Shown: piece after piece, positions 1 to 7,498 of the stretch
How the letters are laid out: each line of letters starts with the position of its first letter
Position numbering within the stretch: position 1 is the stretch's first letter
Assembly (NCBI GenBank): GCA_041588495.1
Contig: JBFGWM010000089.1
Span: 1 to 10,354 of the forward strand
Source of the DNA: JBFGWM01 sp041588495
GTDB lineage: Bacteria; Pseudomonadota; Gammaproteobacteria; Pseudomonadales; JBFGWM01
Direction: 5' to 3'
Length of the DNA: 10,354 nucleotides
Notes under the pieces: generated by a model
What the model saw: only the letters and a program-made list of their open reading frames with translations
What the model was told of the DNA's origin: nothing
Databases searched by the model: none
Position numbers and translations under genes: made by a program

Positions 1-792
1 ATCAACCCCGGGAATTCCGGGGGGCCGTTGTTCGATCTGGACGGCCGGGTTGTCGGCATCAACTCGCAGATTTACACCCGTGGCGGCGGGTCCATCGGCC
101 TGTCCTTCGCGATTCCGGTCGAGGTCGCCCTCGAGGTGGTCGAGCAACTCAAGGAACGCGGTAGCGTCGAACGTGGCTGGCTGGGCGTGCAGATTCAGGA
201 AGTGAACCGCGACCTGGCGGAGAGTTTCGGCCTGCACAAGCCGATGGGAGCCTTGGTCGCCCAGGTCTTCGACAATACCCCCGCGGCGGCTGCGGGCCTG
301 CGCGAGGGTGACGTGATCCTCGATTTCGACGGTCACGAGATCCAGTGGTCCGCTGATTTGCCGCACGTCGTGGGGCGCACGCGGCCGGGTAAGACGGTCC
401 CGGTGGAAGTCATGCGCGAGCGGAAGAAGATCACCCTCCCGGTGGAAGTGGGCCTGTTGCCCGAGGATGGGAACGACAAGCCCAGCGCGCCGGTGAAGAA
501 GAAAGAGAAACCCCTGCCCCTGGGCCTCGGCGTCGAGGATCTCCCGGAAGAACTGGCGGGTCGCTGGGAACTCGATGGCGGGGTACTCGTGACCCAGGTG
601 CGCGAGGGGCCCGCCGCGGCTGCCGGTGTGCAGCGTGGCGACGTGCTGACCATGATCGACGGTCATGCGATCCGCGACAGCGCCCACTTCGCGAAACTGG
701 TGGCCGGCCTGGAGAAAGGCCGCGCCCTGCCGATCCGGGTGGTGCGTCGCGGGCGGCCGTTTTTCAGTTCCCTGCGGGTCGAAGACGGCTGA
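1..792 (+). CDS. mucD: MucD/DegP-like periplasmic serine protease (HtrA family), 3' part only
   Basis: This is the C-terminal 263 residues of an HtrA-family serine endoprotease; the signal peptide and the His and Asp of the triad lie upstream of the window. The reading frame is open from base 1 and begins INPGNSGGPL, the HtrA active-site block, with the nucleophile Ser at window residue 6. The end of the protease domain (VVGINSQI, then GLSFAIP) follows. PDZ1 covers about residues 60-150 (starts RGWLGVQIQEV) and PDZ2 about 174-260 (starts LGLGVEDL), joined by a charged Lys-rich linker. Both PDZ domains carry a similar AAAAG..GDV block. Family members degrade or refold damaged envelope proteins in the periplasm; in Pseudomonas, MucD acts in the AlgU/RpoE envelope-stress circuit. 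Its position before lepA fits mucD, although a plain degP/degQ name is possible. Family certain, symbol probable. Confidence 0.9.
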   Translation: MNPGNSGGPLFDLDGRVVGINSQIYTRGGGSIGLSFAIPVEVALEVVEQLKERGSVERGWLGVQIQEVNRDLAESFGLHKPMGALVAQVFDNTPAAAAGLREGDVILDFDGHEIQWSADLPHVVGRTRPGKTVPVEVMRERKKITLPVEVGLLPEDGNDKPSAPVKKKEKPLPLGLGVEDLPEELAGRWELDGGVLVTQVREGPAAAAGVQRGDVLTMIDGHAIRDSAHFAKLVAGLEKGRALPIRVVRRGRPFFSSLRVEDG

Positions 793-807
793 CGCAGCCC
801 GTGCCCG

Positions 808-890
808 GGTTACCGTTGTCGCTCACAGTCGTGCAACAGCCACGCTAAATCGGTTACTATTCGCTCCTTTTTCGTGCAATCCCAGCCCCG
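808..890. repeat. Imperfect tandem direct repeat in the mucD-lepA gap
   Basis: Two copies, 808-844 and 852-890, share four blocks in the same order: GGTTAC (808, 852), TCGCTC (819, 861), TCGTGCAA (829, 872) and CAGCC[A/C]CG (837, 883). The spacers differ by only 1-3 nt. About 27 of roughly 37 positions agree. The repeat fills most of the 113-bp gap and its second copy contains the candidate -10 box of lepA. It may be an old local duplication or a paired protein-binding site; the sequence does not decide. Confidence 0.55.
832..860 (+). promoter_or_regulatory. Weak candidate promoter for the lepA operon
   Basis: TACTAT at 855-860 resembles a sigma70 -10 box (TATAAT) in an AT-richer patch of this GC-rich region. 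The hexamer 17 bp upstream (832-837, TGCAAC) is a poor -35. The 113-bp gap is one of the larger ones in the gene train, which makes an internal promoter plausible. Transcription could equally continue from mucD, since no terminator is visible. Confidence 0.25.
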
Positions 891-905
891 GGGAAACCGC
901 GCCGC

Positions 906-2705
906 GTGAGCGAACTCGAACAGATCAGGAATTTCTCGATCATTGCCCATATCGACCATGGCAAGTCGACGCTCGCCGACCGCTTCATCCAGACTTGCGG
1001 CGGGCTGAGCGAACGCGAGATGGCGGCGCAGGTTCTCGACTCCATGGACCTCGAGCGCGAGCGTGGCATCACCATCAAGGCCCAGGCCGTGCGCCTCGAG
1101 TACAAGGCCCGGAATGGCCAGACCTACCAGCTGAATTTCATTGACACCCCCGGGCACGTGGACTTTTCCTACGAGGTTTCGCGATCGCTCGCCGCTTGCG
1201 AGGGTGCACTGCTGGTGGTGGATGCCGCACAGGGCGTGGAGGCGCAGTCCGTCGCCAACTGCTACACGGCCATCGAGCAGGGCCTGGAAGTGTTTCCCGT
1301 GCTCAACAAGATCGACCTGCCCCAGGCCGAGCCCGATCGCGTGCGCCAGGAGATCGAGGAGATCATCGGCATCGAGGCGCACGAGGCCTGCCTGATCAGC
1401 GCCAAGACCGGGGTCGGCGTCGATGAACTCCTCGAGGAGCTGGTGGCGCGGGTTCCGCCGCCGAAGGGCGACCGCGAGGCGCCGCTGCAGGCCCTGATCA
1501 TCGACTCCTGGTTCGACAACTATCTCGGGGTGGTCTCCCTGGTGCGGATTGTCAACGGCCGCGTGCGCAAGGGCGAAAAAATCCGCATGCGCTCAACCGG
1601 GCATGACTACCAGGTGGACGCGCTGGGCGTGTTCACCCCGCGCCGCGTGGAAACCGGCGTCCTGGCGGCCGGCGACGTCGGCTTCCTGGTCTCGGGGGTC
1701 AAGGACATTCACGGCGCACCCGTTGGCGATACCATCATCCACAGCGCCGCGGCGTCCACCGGGGCTCTGCCCGGGTTCAAGAAGGTGCGGCCGATGGTGT
1801 TCGCGGGCATGTTCCCGGTGGATTCGGATTCCTACGAGGATTTCCGCGAGGCGCTGTCGCGCCTGTCCCTGAACGACGCCTCGCTATTCTACGAGCCGGA
1901 GACCTCGGATGCCCTGGGATTCGGGTTCCGCTGCGGGTTCCTCGGCATGTTGCACATGGAGATCATCCAGGAGCGCTTGGAGCGCGAGTATGACCTGGAA
2001 CTGATCACCACCGCGCCCACCGTGATCTACGAGGTGCTCACCACCGACGGCGAGACCCTGCAGATCGACAATCCCTCGCGGCTGCCCCCGGTGAATCACA
2101 TCGAGGAGATTCGCGAGCCTATCGTGCGCGCCAGCATCCTGGTACCCCAGGACTACCTCGGCAGCGTCATCCAGCTGTGCGTGGAAAAACGCGGCGTGCA
2201 GAAGAACCTGCAGTTCCTCGGTCGCCAGGTCTCGGCGGTCTACGAAATGCCCATGAGCGAGGTGGTGCTCGATTTCTTCGATCGCCTGAAATCGGTCAGT
2301 CGCGGCTACGCCTCGCTGGACTACTCGTTTGAACGTTTCGAGGCGGCGAAACTGGTGCGCCTGGATATCCTCATTAACGGTGAACGGGTCGACGCCCTCG
2401 CGGTGATCGTGCACCGTGACCTGGTGCAGGCGCGGGGGCGCCTGCTCACCGAGAAGATGCGCGAGATCATTCCGCGGCAGATGTTCGATGTCGCGATCCA
2501 GGCCGCGATCGGCGGCCAGATCGTGGCCCGGCAGACGGTCAAGGCGCTGCGCAAGAACGTCACCGCCAAGTGTTACGGGGGGGACGTCACGCGCAAGAAG
2601 AAACTCCTCGAAAAGCAGAAAGCGGGAAAACGGCGCATGAAACAGGTGGGTCGCGTGGAAATTCCCCAGGAAGCCTTTCTCGCGGTGCTGAGGGTGGACA
2701 AGTGA
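906..2705 (+). CDS. lepA: Elongation factor 4 (LepA), ribosome-associated GTPase
   Basis: LepA/EF4 is a translational GTPase that binds the ribosome and is linked to 30S biogenesis, initiation and back-translocation. At 599 residues it has the usual family length. All GTPase motifs are visible: G1 AHIDHGKST (14-22), G2 RGIT (53-56), G3 DTPGH (80-84), G4 NKID (134-137) and G5 SAK (165-167). EF-G-like domains II, III and V follow, and the LepA-specific tail (from about residue 555, KCYGGDVTRKKKLLEKQK) replaces EF-G domain IV. The start is GTG at 906; a weak purine run (GGGGAAA, 890-896) lies upstream, and the N-terminus aligns with known LepA proteins without extension. It precedes lepB, the classic lep operon order. 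Nothing is missing. Confidence 0.98.
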   Translation: MSELEQIRNFSIIAHIDHGKSTLADRFIQTCGGLSEREMAAQVLDSMDLERERGITIKAQAVRLEYKARNGQTYQLNFIDTPGHVDFSYEVSRSLAACEGALLVVDAAQGVEAQSVANCYTAIEQGLEVFPVLNKIDLPQAEPDRVRQEIEEIIGIEAHEACLISAKTGVGVDELLEELVARVPPPKGDREAPLQALIIDSWFDNYLGVVSLVRIVNGRVRKGEKIRMRSTGHDYQVDALGVFTPRRVETGVLAAGDVGFLVSGVKDIHGAPVGDTIIHSAAASTGALPGFKKVRPMVFAGMFPVDSDSYEDFREALSRLSLNDASLFYEPETSDALGFGFRCGFLGMLHMEIIQERLEREYDLELITTAPTVIYEVLTTDGETLQIDNPSRLPPVNHIEEIREPIVRASILVPQDYLGSVIQLCVEKRGVQKNLQFLGRQVSAVYEMPMSEVVLDFFDRLKSVSRGYASLDYSFERFEAAKLVRLDILINGERVDALAVIVHRDLVQARGRLLTEKMREIIPRQMFDVAIQAAIGGQIVARQTVKALRKNVTAKCYGGDVTRKKKLLEKQKAGKRRMKQVGRVEIPQEAFLAVLRVDK

Positions 2706-2732
2706 CCGCCCCGATCGCCACCGCCCGGACAT

Positions 2733-2742
2733 GGAAGACGGA
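2733..2742 (+). promoter_or_regulatory. Ribosome binding site favouring the lepB start at 2743
   Basis: GGAAGACGGA lies just before ATG 2743, with the first GGA 7 nt from it. The in-frame ATG at 2731 has only C-rich sequence upstream. This supports 2743 as the lepB start. Confidence 0.45.
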
Positions 2743-3555
2743 ATGAACATCGACTTTCCCCTGGTGCTCGTACTCTCGGTATTCGTGACCGGCCTGATCT
2801 GGCTGGTCGACGCGGTATTCTGGGCGCCGGGTCGCCGCGCGCGTTTCGCGGAGGCGATCCGCGGGGTCGAGGACGAGGAGACGCGCGAGAAGATCGGCCG
2901 CGGGTTTGCCGAGCCCGGCATCGTGGATTTCTCGCGCTCGCTGTTCCCGGTGCTGCTGATCGTGCTGGTGCTGCGCTCGTTCCTGGTGGAGCCGTTCCAG
3001 ATTCCCTCGGGCTCCATGCTGCCGACCCTGCAGGTCGGCGACTTCATCCTGGTGAACAAGTACGAGTATGGAATCCGCATGCCGGTGATCGGCAACAAGG
3101 TGGTGGAGATCGGCGATCCCGAGCGTGGCGACATCATCGTGTTCCGCTTTCCGGACAATCCGCGCATCAATTACATCAAGCGCGTGGTCGGCCTGCCGGG
3201 AGATCGCATCCGCTACGAGGACAAGACGCTGTACGTGAATGGCGAACGTTTCGACCCGAAAGTGCTCGCCGAGTTGCCGCCCGGGAATCCGGAGCGGCAA
3301 CTGGTCGAGGAACGCATCGGCCCCATCACGCACCAGATCTATCGTAATATCGGCAACCCGGGGCCGGCCCGCGAGTGGCAGGTTCCGGCCGGCGAATATT
3401 TCGTGATGGGTGATAACCGCGACCACAGCAACGACAGCCGTTACTGGGGCACCGTACCCGACCATTTCCTGGTGGGACGCGCCTTTGCGATCTGGGTGCA
3501 CTGGAAATCGCTGTGGAGTTTACCTAGCTTTAAACGTAACGGGAGTATCCAGTAG
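2743..3555 (+). CDS. lepB: Signal peptidase I (leader peptidase)
   Basis: This inner-membrane Ser/Lys protease removes signal peptides from exported preproteins on the periplasmic side. From Met at 2743 the protein has 270 residues. TM1 covers about 5-26, followed by a cytoplasmic loop with charged residues, then TM2 about 67-82. Box B is PSGSMLPT, with the nucleophile Ser at residue 91; box D is YIKRVVGLPGD, with the general-base Lys at 146; box E is GDNRDHSNDSRYWG near the C-terminus. Ser91 and Lys146 match the E. coli numbering exactly, which together with the better ribosome site supports 2743. An in-frame ATG at 2731 would add four residues. It lies 37 bp after lepA and 31 bp before the DUF4845 gene, so co-transcription is likely. 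Confidence 0.97.
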   Translation: MNIDFPLVLVLSVFVTGLIWLVDAVFWAPGRRARFAEAIRGVEDEETREKIGRGFAEPGIVDFSRSLFPVLLIVLVLRSFLVEPFQIPSGSMLPTLQVGDFILVNKYEYGIRMPVIGNKVVEIGDPERGDIIVFRFPDNPRINYIKRVVGLPGDRIRYEDKTLYVNGERFDPKVLAELPPGNPERQLVEERIGPITHQIYRNIGNPGPAREWQVPAGEYFVMGDNRDHSNDSRYWGTVPDHFLVGRAFAIWVHWKSLWSLPSFKRNGSIQ

Positions 3556-3574
3556 GATGCCCCATTCCTGAACC

Positions 3575-3580
3575 GGAGGT
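3575..3580 (+). promoter_or_regulatory. Strong Shine-Dalgarno site of the DUF4845 gene
   Basis: GGAGGT sits 6 nt before ATG 3587. It is the best ribosome site in the gene train and contrasts with the following rnc, which has none visible. Confidence 0.6.
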
Positions 3581-3586
3581 CAGGCA

Positions 3587-3949
3587 ATGAAAAATTTATA
3601 CAAACAGCGTGGAATGACGAACATCATGATCGTGGTGATCCTGGTCATGCTGGCGTTTTTCGCCACGGCGGCGATCAAGGTCATGCCCATGTACCTGGAT
3701 AACTTCACCATCGCCGGGGTGGTGAAAAGCGTTGCCGAGGATCCGGAATTGCGCAGTAAGTCGAAGTCGGAGATTCGCAGCCTCGTCGAGCGGCGCCTGA
3801 CCATCAACGGCCTGGACCAGTATGCCAAGCAGACCAAGGTCCGTCCCGGCGACGGGGTCATGATCCTCGAACTGAACTATGAACGTCGCGAGAACTTCTA
3901 CGGCAATCTCGATGTCGTGGCCGTGTTCGAGAACCGTGCCGAATTCTAA
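3587..3949 (+). CDS. DUF4845 small single-pass membrane protein
   Basis: This 120-residue protein has a short basic N-terminus (KNLYKQR), one hydrophobic helix at about residues 11-30 (starting GMTNIMIVVILV), a VMPMYLDNF stretch and a soluble C-terminal domain of about 85 residues. The pattern, and the place between lepB and rnc, fit the DUF4845 family of Gammaproteobacteria, whose function I do not know. The N-terminus looks superficially like a type IV prepilin (RG|MT...), but Glu at +5 of the would-be mature protein is absent (Met there). It is therefore more likely an uncleaved signal anchor with the C-terminal domain in the periplasm. The ATG start is fixed by a GGAGGT site. The stop is only 6 nt before rnc. 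Confidence 0.85.
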   Translation: MKNLYKQRGMTNIMIVVILVMLAFFATAAIKVMPMYLDNFTIAGVVKSVAEDPELRSKSKSEIRSLVERRLTINGLDQYAKQTKVRPGDGVMILELNYERRENFYGNLDVVAVFENRAEF

Positions 3950-3955
3950 GCGCCG

Positions 3956-4663
3956 GTGACCGCGCCGGATGACCCCCTGGTCCAGTTGTGCCGGAACCTG
4001 GGCCATGATTTCTCCGATCGCGGACTGCTCGAGCAGGCGCTGACCCATTCCAGTGCGGGCAAGGGCCACTACGAGCGACTCGAATTTCTCGGTGATTCTG
4101 TTCTCAGCCTGGTGATTACCGAGTTCCTGTACGCGCGCTTTCCCGACAAGCGGGAGGGGAAGCTCAGTCGCATCCGTGCCTCCCTGGTCAATCGCGAGAG
4201 CCTCACCGGCCTGGCCCAGGACCTGGACCTGGGGCGCTATCTCAACCTCGGGCGTGGCGAACTGCGGTCGGGCGCCCATCGCCGGCACAGCATCCTGGCC
4301 GACGCCATGGAAGCGGTGATCGGCGCCATCTACCTGGATGCCGGCTTCGCGGTCTGCCGCGAGCGGGTGCTCGACTTCTACTCCGTGCGCCTGGCCGACC
4401 CGGAACTGGGCACCCCGGTGAAAGACCACAAGACCCGGCTCCAGGAATTCCTGATGGCGCGTGGCGACGTGGTGCCGGAATACCGCCTGGTCAGTGAATC
4501 CGGGCCGCCGCACAAACGCCGCTTTGCCGTGGAATGCGCCATCGCCGGTGAAAACGAGCCGGTGCCCGGCGAGGGCCGCAGCCGGCGACAGGCGGAGCAG
4601 GACGCGGCCCGGCGCATGCTGATCGTGCTCGGCGAACTTGAGCCGGAGGGGGAAGGGTCTTGA
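3956..4663 (+). CDS. rnc: Ribonuclease III
   Basis: RNase III is a dimeric Mg-dependent endonuclease that cuts double-stranded RNA, including the rRNA precursor and regulatory RNA duplexes. The 235-residue length is close to E. coli (226). The signature ERLEFLGDSVL is at 40-50. Expected metal and active-site residues are present: Glu40, Glu43, Asp47, Asp117 and Glu120 (last two in LADAMEAVIGAIYLD). The C-terminal double-stranded RNA-binding domain covers about 155-225, with the Ala-rich helix RQAEQDAARRML. The start is GTG at 3956 and I see no Shine-Dalgarno site, so translation probably depends on ribosomes ending at the DUF4845 stop 6 nt upstream. The stop overlaps the era start by 4 nt (TTGA). 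The long 5' leader hairpin of E. coli rnc cannot exist here in that form because the gene follows another directly. Confidence 0.97.
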   Translation: MTAPDDPLVQLCRNLGHDFSDRGLLEQALTHSSAGKGHYERLEFLGDSVLSLVITEFLYARFPDKREGKLSRIRASLVNRESLTGLAQDLDLGRYLNLGRGELRSGAHRRHSILADAMEAVIGAIYLDAGFAVCRERVLDFYSVRLADPELGTPVKDHKTRLQEFLMARGDVVPEYRLVSESGPPHKRRFAVECAIAGENEPVPGEGRSRRQAEQDAARRMLIVLGELEPEGEGS

Positions 4664-5580
4664 GCGATGCCGGGGCGGGTGCCAGCACAACCCGTTGCGG
4701 ATATGCCGCCATCGTCGGCCGTCCCAACGTCGGCAAGTCGACCCTGCTCAACCGCATCCTGGGTCAACGCATCAGTATCACCTCGCGCAAGCCGCAGACC
4801 ACCCGTCACCAGGTTCTCGGCATTCACACCACGGACACCGTGCAGACCATTTATGTCGATACGCCGGGAATTCACGATTCCGGGCGCCACCTCATGAACC
4901 GTTACATGAACCGTGCCGCGCTCAGTGTCCTGGCGGACGTCGACGTGGTGGTCATGCTCGTCGAAAACGTACGCTGGACCGAGATGGACGAGCAGATTTG
5001 CGAACAGGTTCGCGACAGCGGCACCCCGGCACTGGTCTGCCTCAACAAGGTCGATCGCCTGGATGACAAGAGCGAGTTGCTGCCACGCATGCAGGCCCTC
5101 GCGGGAAGCGGCGTGTTTCGCGAAATCCTGCCGCTGTCGGCGACGGACGGTCACAACGTGGATGTTCTGCAGCAGAGCGTCGAGGCGTTGCTGCCCGAGG
5201 GCCCGTTCCTGTTCCCGTCGGACCAGGTCACCGATCGCGATGAGCGGTTTCTCGCCGCGGAGATGGTCCGCGAGCAGATCATCCGAGGTTACGGCGACGA
5301 ACTGCCCTACCAGACCGCCGTGGTGATCGAGGAATTCCGCCGCCAGCGTGGCGTGCTGCACCTCTCGGCGGTGATCTACGTGGATCGTGACAGCCAGAAA
5401 AAAATCCTGATCGGCGCCCGTGGGGCACGCCTGCGCGAGGTCGGCACCGCGGCGCGCCGGGTGCTGGAACAGTTTTTCGCGGAGAAGGTCATGTTGCGGA
5501 CCTGGATCAAGGTCAAGCCTTCCTGGTCGGATGACGAGCGCCTGCTGCAGGGGCTCGGGTTCACGGACGGCGGGGACTGA
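4660..5580 (+). CDS. era: GTPase Era, 30S ribosomal subunit assembly
   Basis: Era binds the 3' end of 16S rRNA through a KH domain and helps late 30S maturation, coupled to growth and cell division. The protein has 306 residues. The GTPase motifs are GRPNVGKST (20-28), a switch region KPQTTRHQ (44-51), DTPG (67-70), NKVD (129-132) and an SA motif near 160. The C-terminal type II KH domain includes LIGARG (250-255), the GxxG loop. The start is TTG at 4660, overlapping the rnc stop. A strong purine-rich site, GGAGGGGGAAGG (4645-4656), precedes it inside the rnc tail, so efficient coupled translation is likely despite the rare start codon. No other start gives a full N-terminus. rnc-era-recO is a widespread operon. 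Confidence 0.97.
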   Translation: MSDAGAGASTTRCGYAAIVGRPNVGKSTLLNRILGQRISITSRKPQTTRHQVLGIHTTDTVQTIYVDTPGIHDSGRHLMNRYMNRAALSVLADVDVVVMLVENVRWTEMDEQICEQVRDSGTPALVCLNKVDRLDDKSELLPRMQALAGSGVFREILPLSATDGHNVDVLQQSVEALLPEGPFLFPSDQVTDRDERFLAAEMVREQIIRGYGDELPYQTAVVIEEFRRQRGVLHLSAVIYVDRDSQKKILIGARGARLREVGTAARRVLEQFFAEKVMLRTWIKVKPSWSDDERLLQGLGFTDGGD

Positions 5581-5584
5581 TGCC

Positions 5585-6316
5585 GTGGAGCGCCGGGTGT
5601 CCCAGCAGGCGGCGTGGCTGCTCCACGCGCGACCCTATCGCGAAACCAGCCTGATCGGGGAGTACTTCACCCGTGACTTCGGGCGTGTCGGTGCGGTCCT
5701 GCGCGGTGCGCGTGGTGCGCGGCGGCGCAGTCCGGCACCGGCGCAGTTCGTGCCGCTTCTGCTCGACTGGCAGGGCGGCGGTGCGTTGAAGACCCTCACC
5801 GGCGTCGAGGCCGGCGGAGGCGGGCATCGCCTCCAGGGTGACCGCCTCGCCAGTGGCCTGTATCTCAACGAACTGTTGATGCGCACGCTGAAGCCGGGCG
5901 ATTGCCACGATCAGCTGTTCGCGGCCTATGGCCGGGCGCTTGCGGGCCTTGCCGGTGATGCCGGCCTGCACGGATTGCTGCGCGGTTTCGAGCGTGTGCT
6001 GCTACGCGAACTCGGATATGGCATCTCGTTTTCCCGCTCGGTGCTGAGTGGTCAGCCGGTACGCCCGACCGGCCGCTACGTGGCCTGTGGCATCACTGGT
6101 TTTGCCGAGCTTTCCGAGGTGCCGGATGCCGATGCGGAGGGTGCGCTGCCAGGGCGCGTTTTGCTGGCGATCGAGGCCGGTGATTTCCGCTCGGCGGAGG
6201 CACGCCGGCTGGCGCGCCAGGTGTTCCGCGCCGCGTTGCGGCCGCACATCGGCGACCAGCCGCTGCACAGCCGCCGGCTGCTGGCTGGCGTCGGCGCGCC
6301 GCGCGCGGGACAATGA
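5585..6316 (+). CDS. recO: DNA repair protein RecO
   Basis: RecO works with RecR, and often RecF, to load RecA onto SSB-coated single-stranded DNA in gap repair. The 243-residue protein shows the usual plan: an N-terminal OB-fold of about 80 residues (QQAAWLLHARPYRETSLI, then LRGARG), then a helical C-terminal region with the YLNELL and LRELGYG segments typical of the family. The reading frame is open upstream into era, but the N-terminus of RecO is matched from GTG 5585, which has GGGGA (5572-5576) 8 nt upstream. The ATG at 5580, overlapping the era stop, is out of frame. GTG 5597 is a less likely alternative. Gap to era is 4 bp. I do not see a zinc-ligand cysteine set, as in the E. coli-type protein. 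Confidence 0.93.
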   Translation: MERRVSQQAAWLLHARPYRETSLIGEYFTRDFGRVGAVLRGARGARRRSPAPAQFVPLLLDWQGGGALKTLTGVEAGGGGHRLQGDRLASGLYLNELLMRTLKPGDCHDQLFAAYGRALAGLAGDAGLHGLLRGFERVLLRELGYGISFSRSVLSGQPVRPTGRYVACGITGFAELSEVPDADAEGALPGRVLLAIEAGDFRSAEARRLARQVFRAALRPHIGDQPLHSRRLLAGVGAPRAGQ

Positions 6317-6332
6317 ACGGCATCGGAATCCG

Positions 6333-6348
6333 CCCGGGCATTCCCGGG
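6333..6348 (+). other. Short GC hairpin in the recO-pdxJ gap
   Basis: CCCGGG-CATT-CCCGGG can form a 6-bp stem with a 4-nt loop. No T-run follows, so it does not look like an intrinsic terminator. It is 29 nt before the pdxJ start and may only shape the mRNA between recO and pdxJ. Confidence 0.3.
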
Positions 6349-6377
6349 GAACTGCATTTCAGGAGCCACGTGGAACC

Positions 6378-7121
6378 ATGAACAGCCGGCCTTTACTCGG
6401 AGTCAACATCGATCACGTCGCCACGCTGCGCGAGGCGCGCGGCACCCGCTACCCGGACCCGGTGCAGGCAGCGATCGAGGCCGAGGAGGCTGGTGCCGAC
6501 GGCATCACCCTGCACCTGCGCGAGGACCGGCGCCACATCCAGAACCGCGACGTGCTGTTGCTCCGCGACGTGCTGCAGACCCGCATGAACCTGGAGATGG
6601 CGGTCACCGAGGAAATGCTGATGTTTGCCGAGGAGGTCGGTCCGGAACACTGCTGCCTGGTGCCGGAGAAACGCGAGGAACTGACCACCGAGGGCGGACT
6701 TGACGTGCTGGCACAGGAGTCGCGCATCAAGCAGGCCTGTGACCGGCTCGGTGAGCGCGGTATCGAGGTTTCGCTGTTCATCGACCCCCAGGTTGCCCAG
6801 ATCGAGGCCGCGCAGCGCTGCGGGGCGCCGGCCATCGAGATACACACCGGATTGTACGCCGACGCCCGCAACGCCAAGGAGCGGGAAATCGAGCTGACCC
6901 GTATCGCCGAGGCGGTGGCGCTGGGGCGCGAGTGCGGGCTGGTGGTGAATGCCGGTCATGGGCTGCACTACCACAACGTGGAACCCGTCGCCGCGAACCC
7001 GGACATCAACGAACTGAACATCGGGCACGCCATCATTGCGCGGGCGGTATTCAGCGGCCTGCGGGAGGCCGTGCGCGAGATGCGCCAGTTGATGGAACGG
7101 GCCCGCAGCTTCGCCCCATGA
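6378..7121 (+). CDS. pdxJ: Pyridoxine 5'-phosphate synthase
   Basis: PdxJ condenses 3-amino-2-oxopropyl phosphate (1-amino-acetone-3-phosphate) with 1-deoxy-D-xylulose 5-phosphate to form pyridoxine 5'-phosphate, the ring-closing step of the DXP-dependent vitamin B6 route. The 247-residue protein is a complete TIM barrel starting LLGVNIDHVATLR. Catalytic residues match E. coli His45, Glu72 and His193 at His46 (LHLREDRRHI), Glu73 (MNLEMA) and His194 (NAGHGLHYHN). The frame is open far upstream into recO, but homology begins at ATG 6378, which has AGGAG at 6361-6365 and GGA at 6372-6374 before it. It follows recO by 61 bp, the widest gap in this part of the train, and its stop overlaps acpS (ATGA). 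pdxJ-acpS pairing is common; both act in cofactor supply. Confidence 0.97.
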   Translation: MNSRPLLGVNIDHVATLREARGTRYPDPVQAAIEAEEAGADGITLHLREDRRHIQNRDVLLLRDVLQTRMNLEMAVTEEMLMFAEEVGPEHCCLVPEKREELTTEGGLDVLAQESRIKQACDRLGERGIEVSLFIDPQVAQIEAAQRCGAPAIEIHTGLYADARNAKEREIELTRIAEAVALGRECGLVVNAGHGLHYHNVEPVAANPDINELNIGHAIIARAVFSGLREAVREMRQLMERARSFAP

Positions 7122-7498
7122 TCGCCGGTATCGGTACGGACCTGGTTCGCATCGAGCGCATTGCCGGCGCCCTGCAACGCTTCGGTGACCGCTTCTCCCG
7201 CCGGATTCTCGCGGATGCAGAGCTGCGCGAACTGGCCGCGGACCGCGATCCGGCCCGTTTCATTGCCAAGCGCTTTGCGGTCAAGGAGGCGGCTGCCAAG
7301 GCCCTGGGGCGCGGTATGGCGGACGGGCTCGCGTGGCAGGACTTCGAACTGGTGCATGACGACCGCGGTGCACCCCGACTGCAGCTCGCCGGGCGCGCTG
7401 CCGAGCTGGCGGAACAGCGTGGCCTGCTTCCCGCCCACGTGAGCCTTGCCGACGAAGAGGACTACGCGATTGCCTTCGTGGTCCTGGAGAGCCGCTGA
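7118..7498 (+). CDS. acpS: Holo-[acyl-carrier-protein] synthase
   Basis: AcpS moves the 4'-phosphopantetheine group from coenzyme A to a serine of apo-ACP, activating it for fatty acid synthesis. The 126-residue protein has the family signature GIGTDLVRIER (4-14; metal ligand Asp8) and the second motif FAVKEAAAKALG (53-64; Glu57, with Lys56 and Lys61). It ends with HVSLADEEDYAIAFVVLE, the expected last strand region. ATG 7118 overlaps the pdxJ stop by 4 nt, so translation is probably coupled. Its last 37 bp overlap the 3' end of the receiver-HPt gene on the minus strand. No terminator follows it. Confidence 0.95.
   Translation: MIAGIGTDLVRIERIAGALQRFGDRFSRRILADAELRELAADRDPARFIAKRFAVKEAAAKALGRGMADGLAWQDFELVHDDRGAPRLQLAGRAAELAEQRGLLPAHVSLADEEDYAIAFVVLESR

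Noticed and set aside
1884..3170. 428-residue minus-strand open frame across the lepA-lepB junction
   Set aside because: It is antisense to conserved genes, with Ser/Arg/Thr-rich composition and no domain; a shadow frame.
3587..3676. DUF4845 protein as a type IV pseudopilin
   Set aside because: The mature position +5 is Met rather than Glu, and no pilus genes are nearby.
3596..4690. 364-residue minus-strand open frame opposite DUF4845 and rnc
   Set aside because: It is antisense to well-supported genes and has no recognisable domain or ribosome site.
6333..6348. Hairpin after recO as an intrinsic terminator
   Set aside because: The stem is only 6 bp and no T-run follows.
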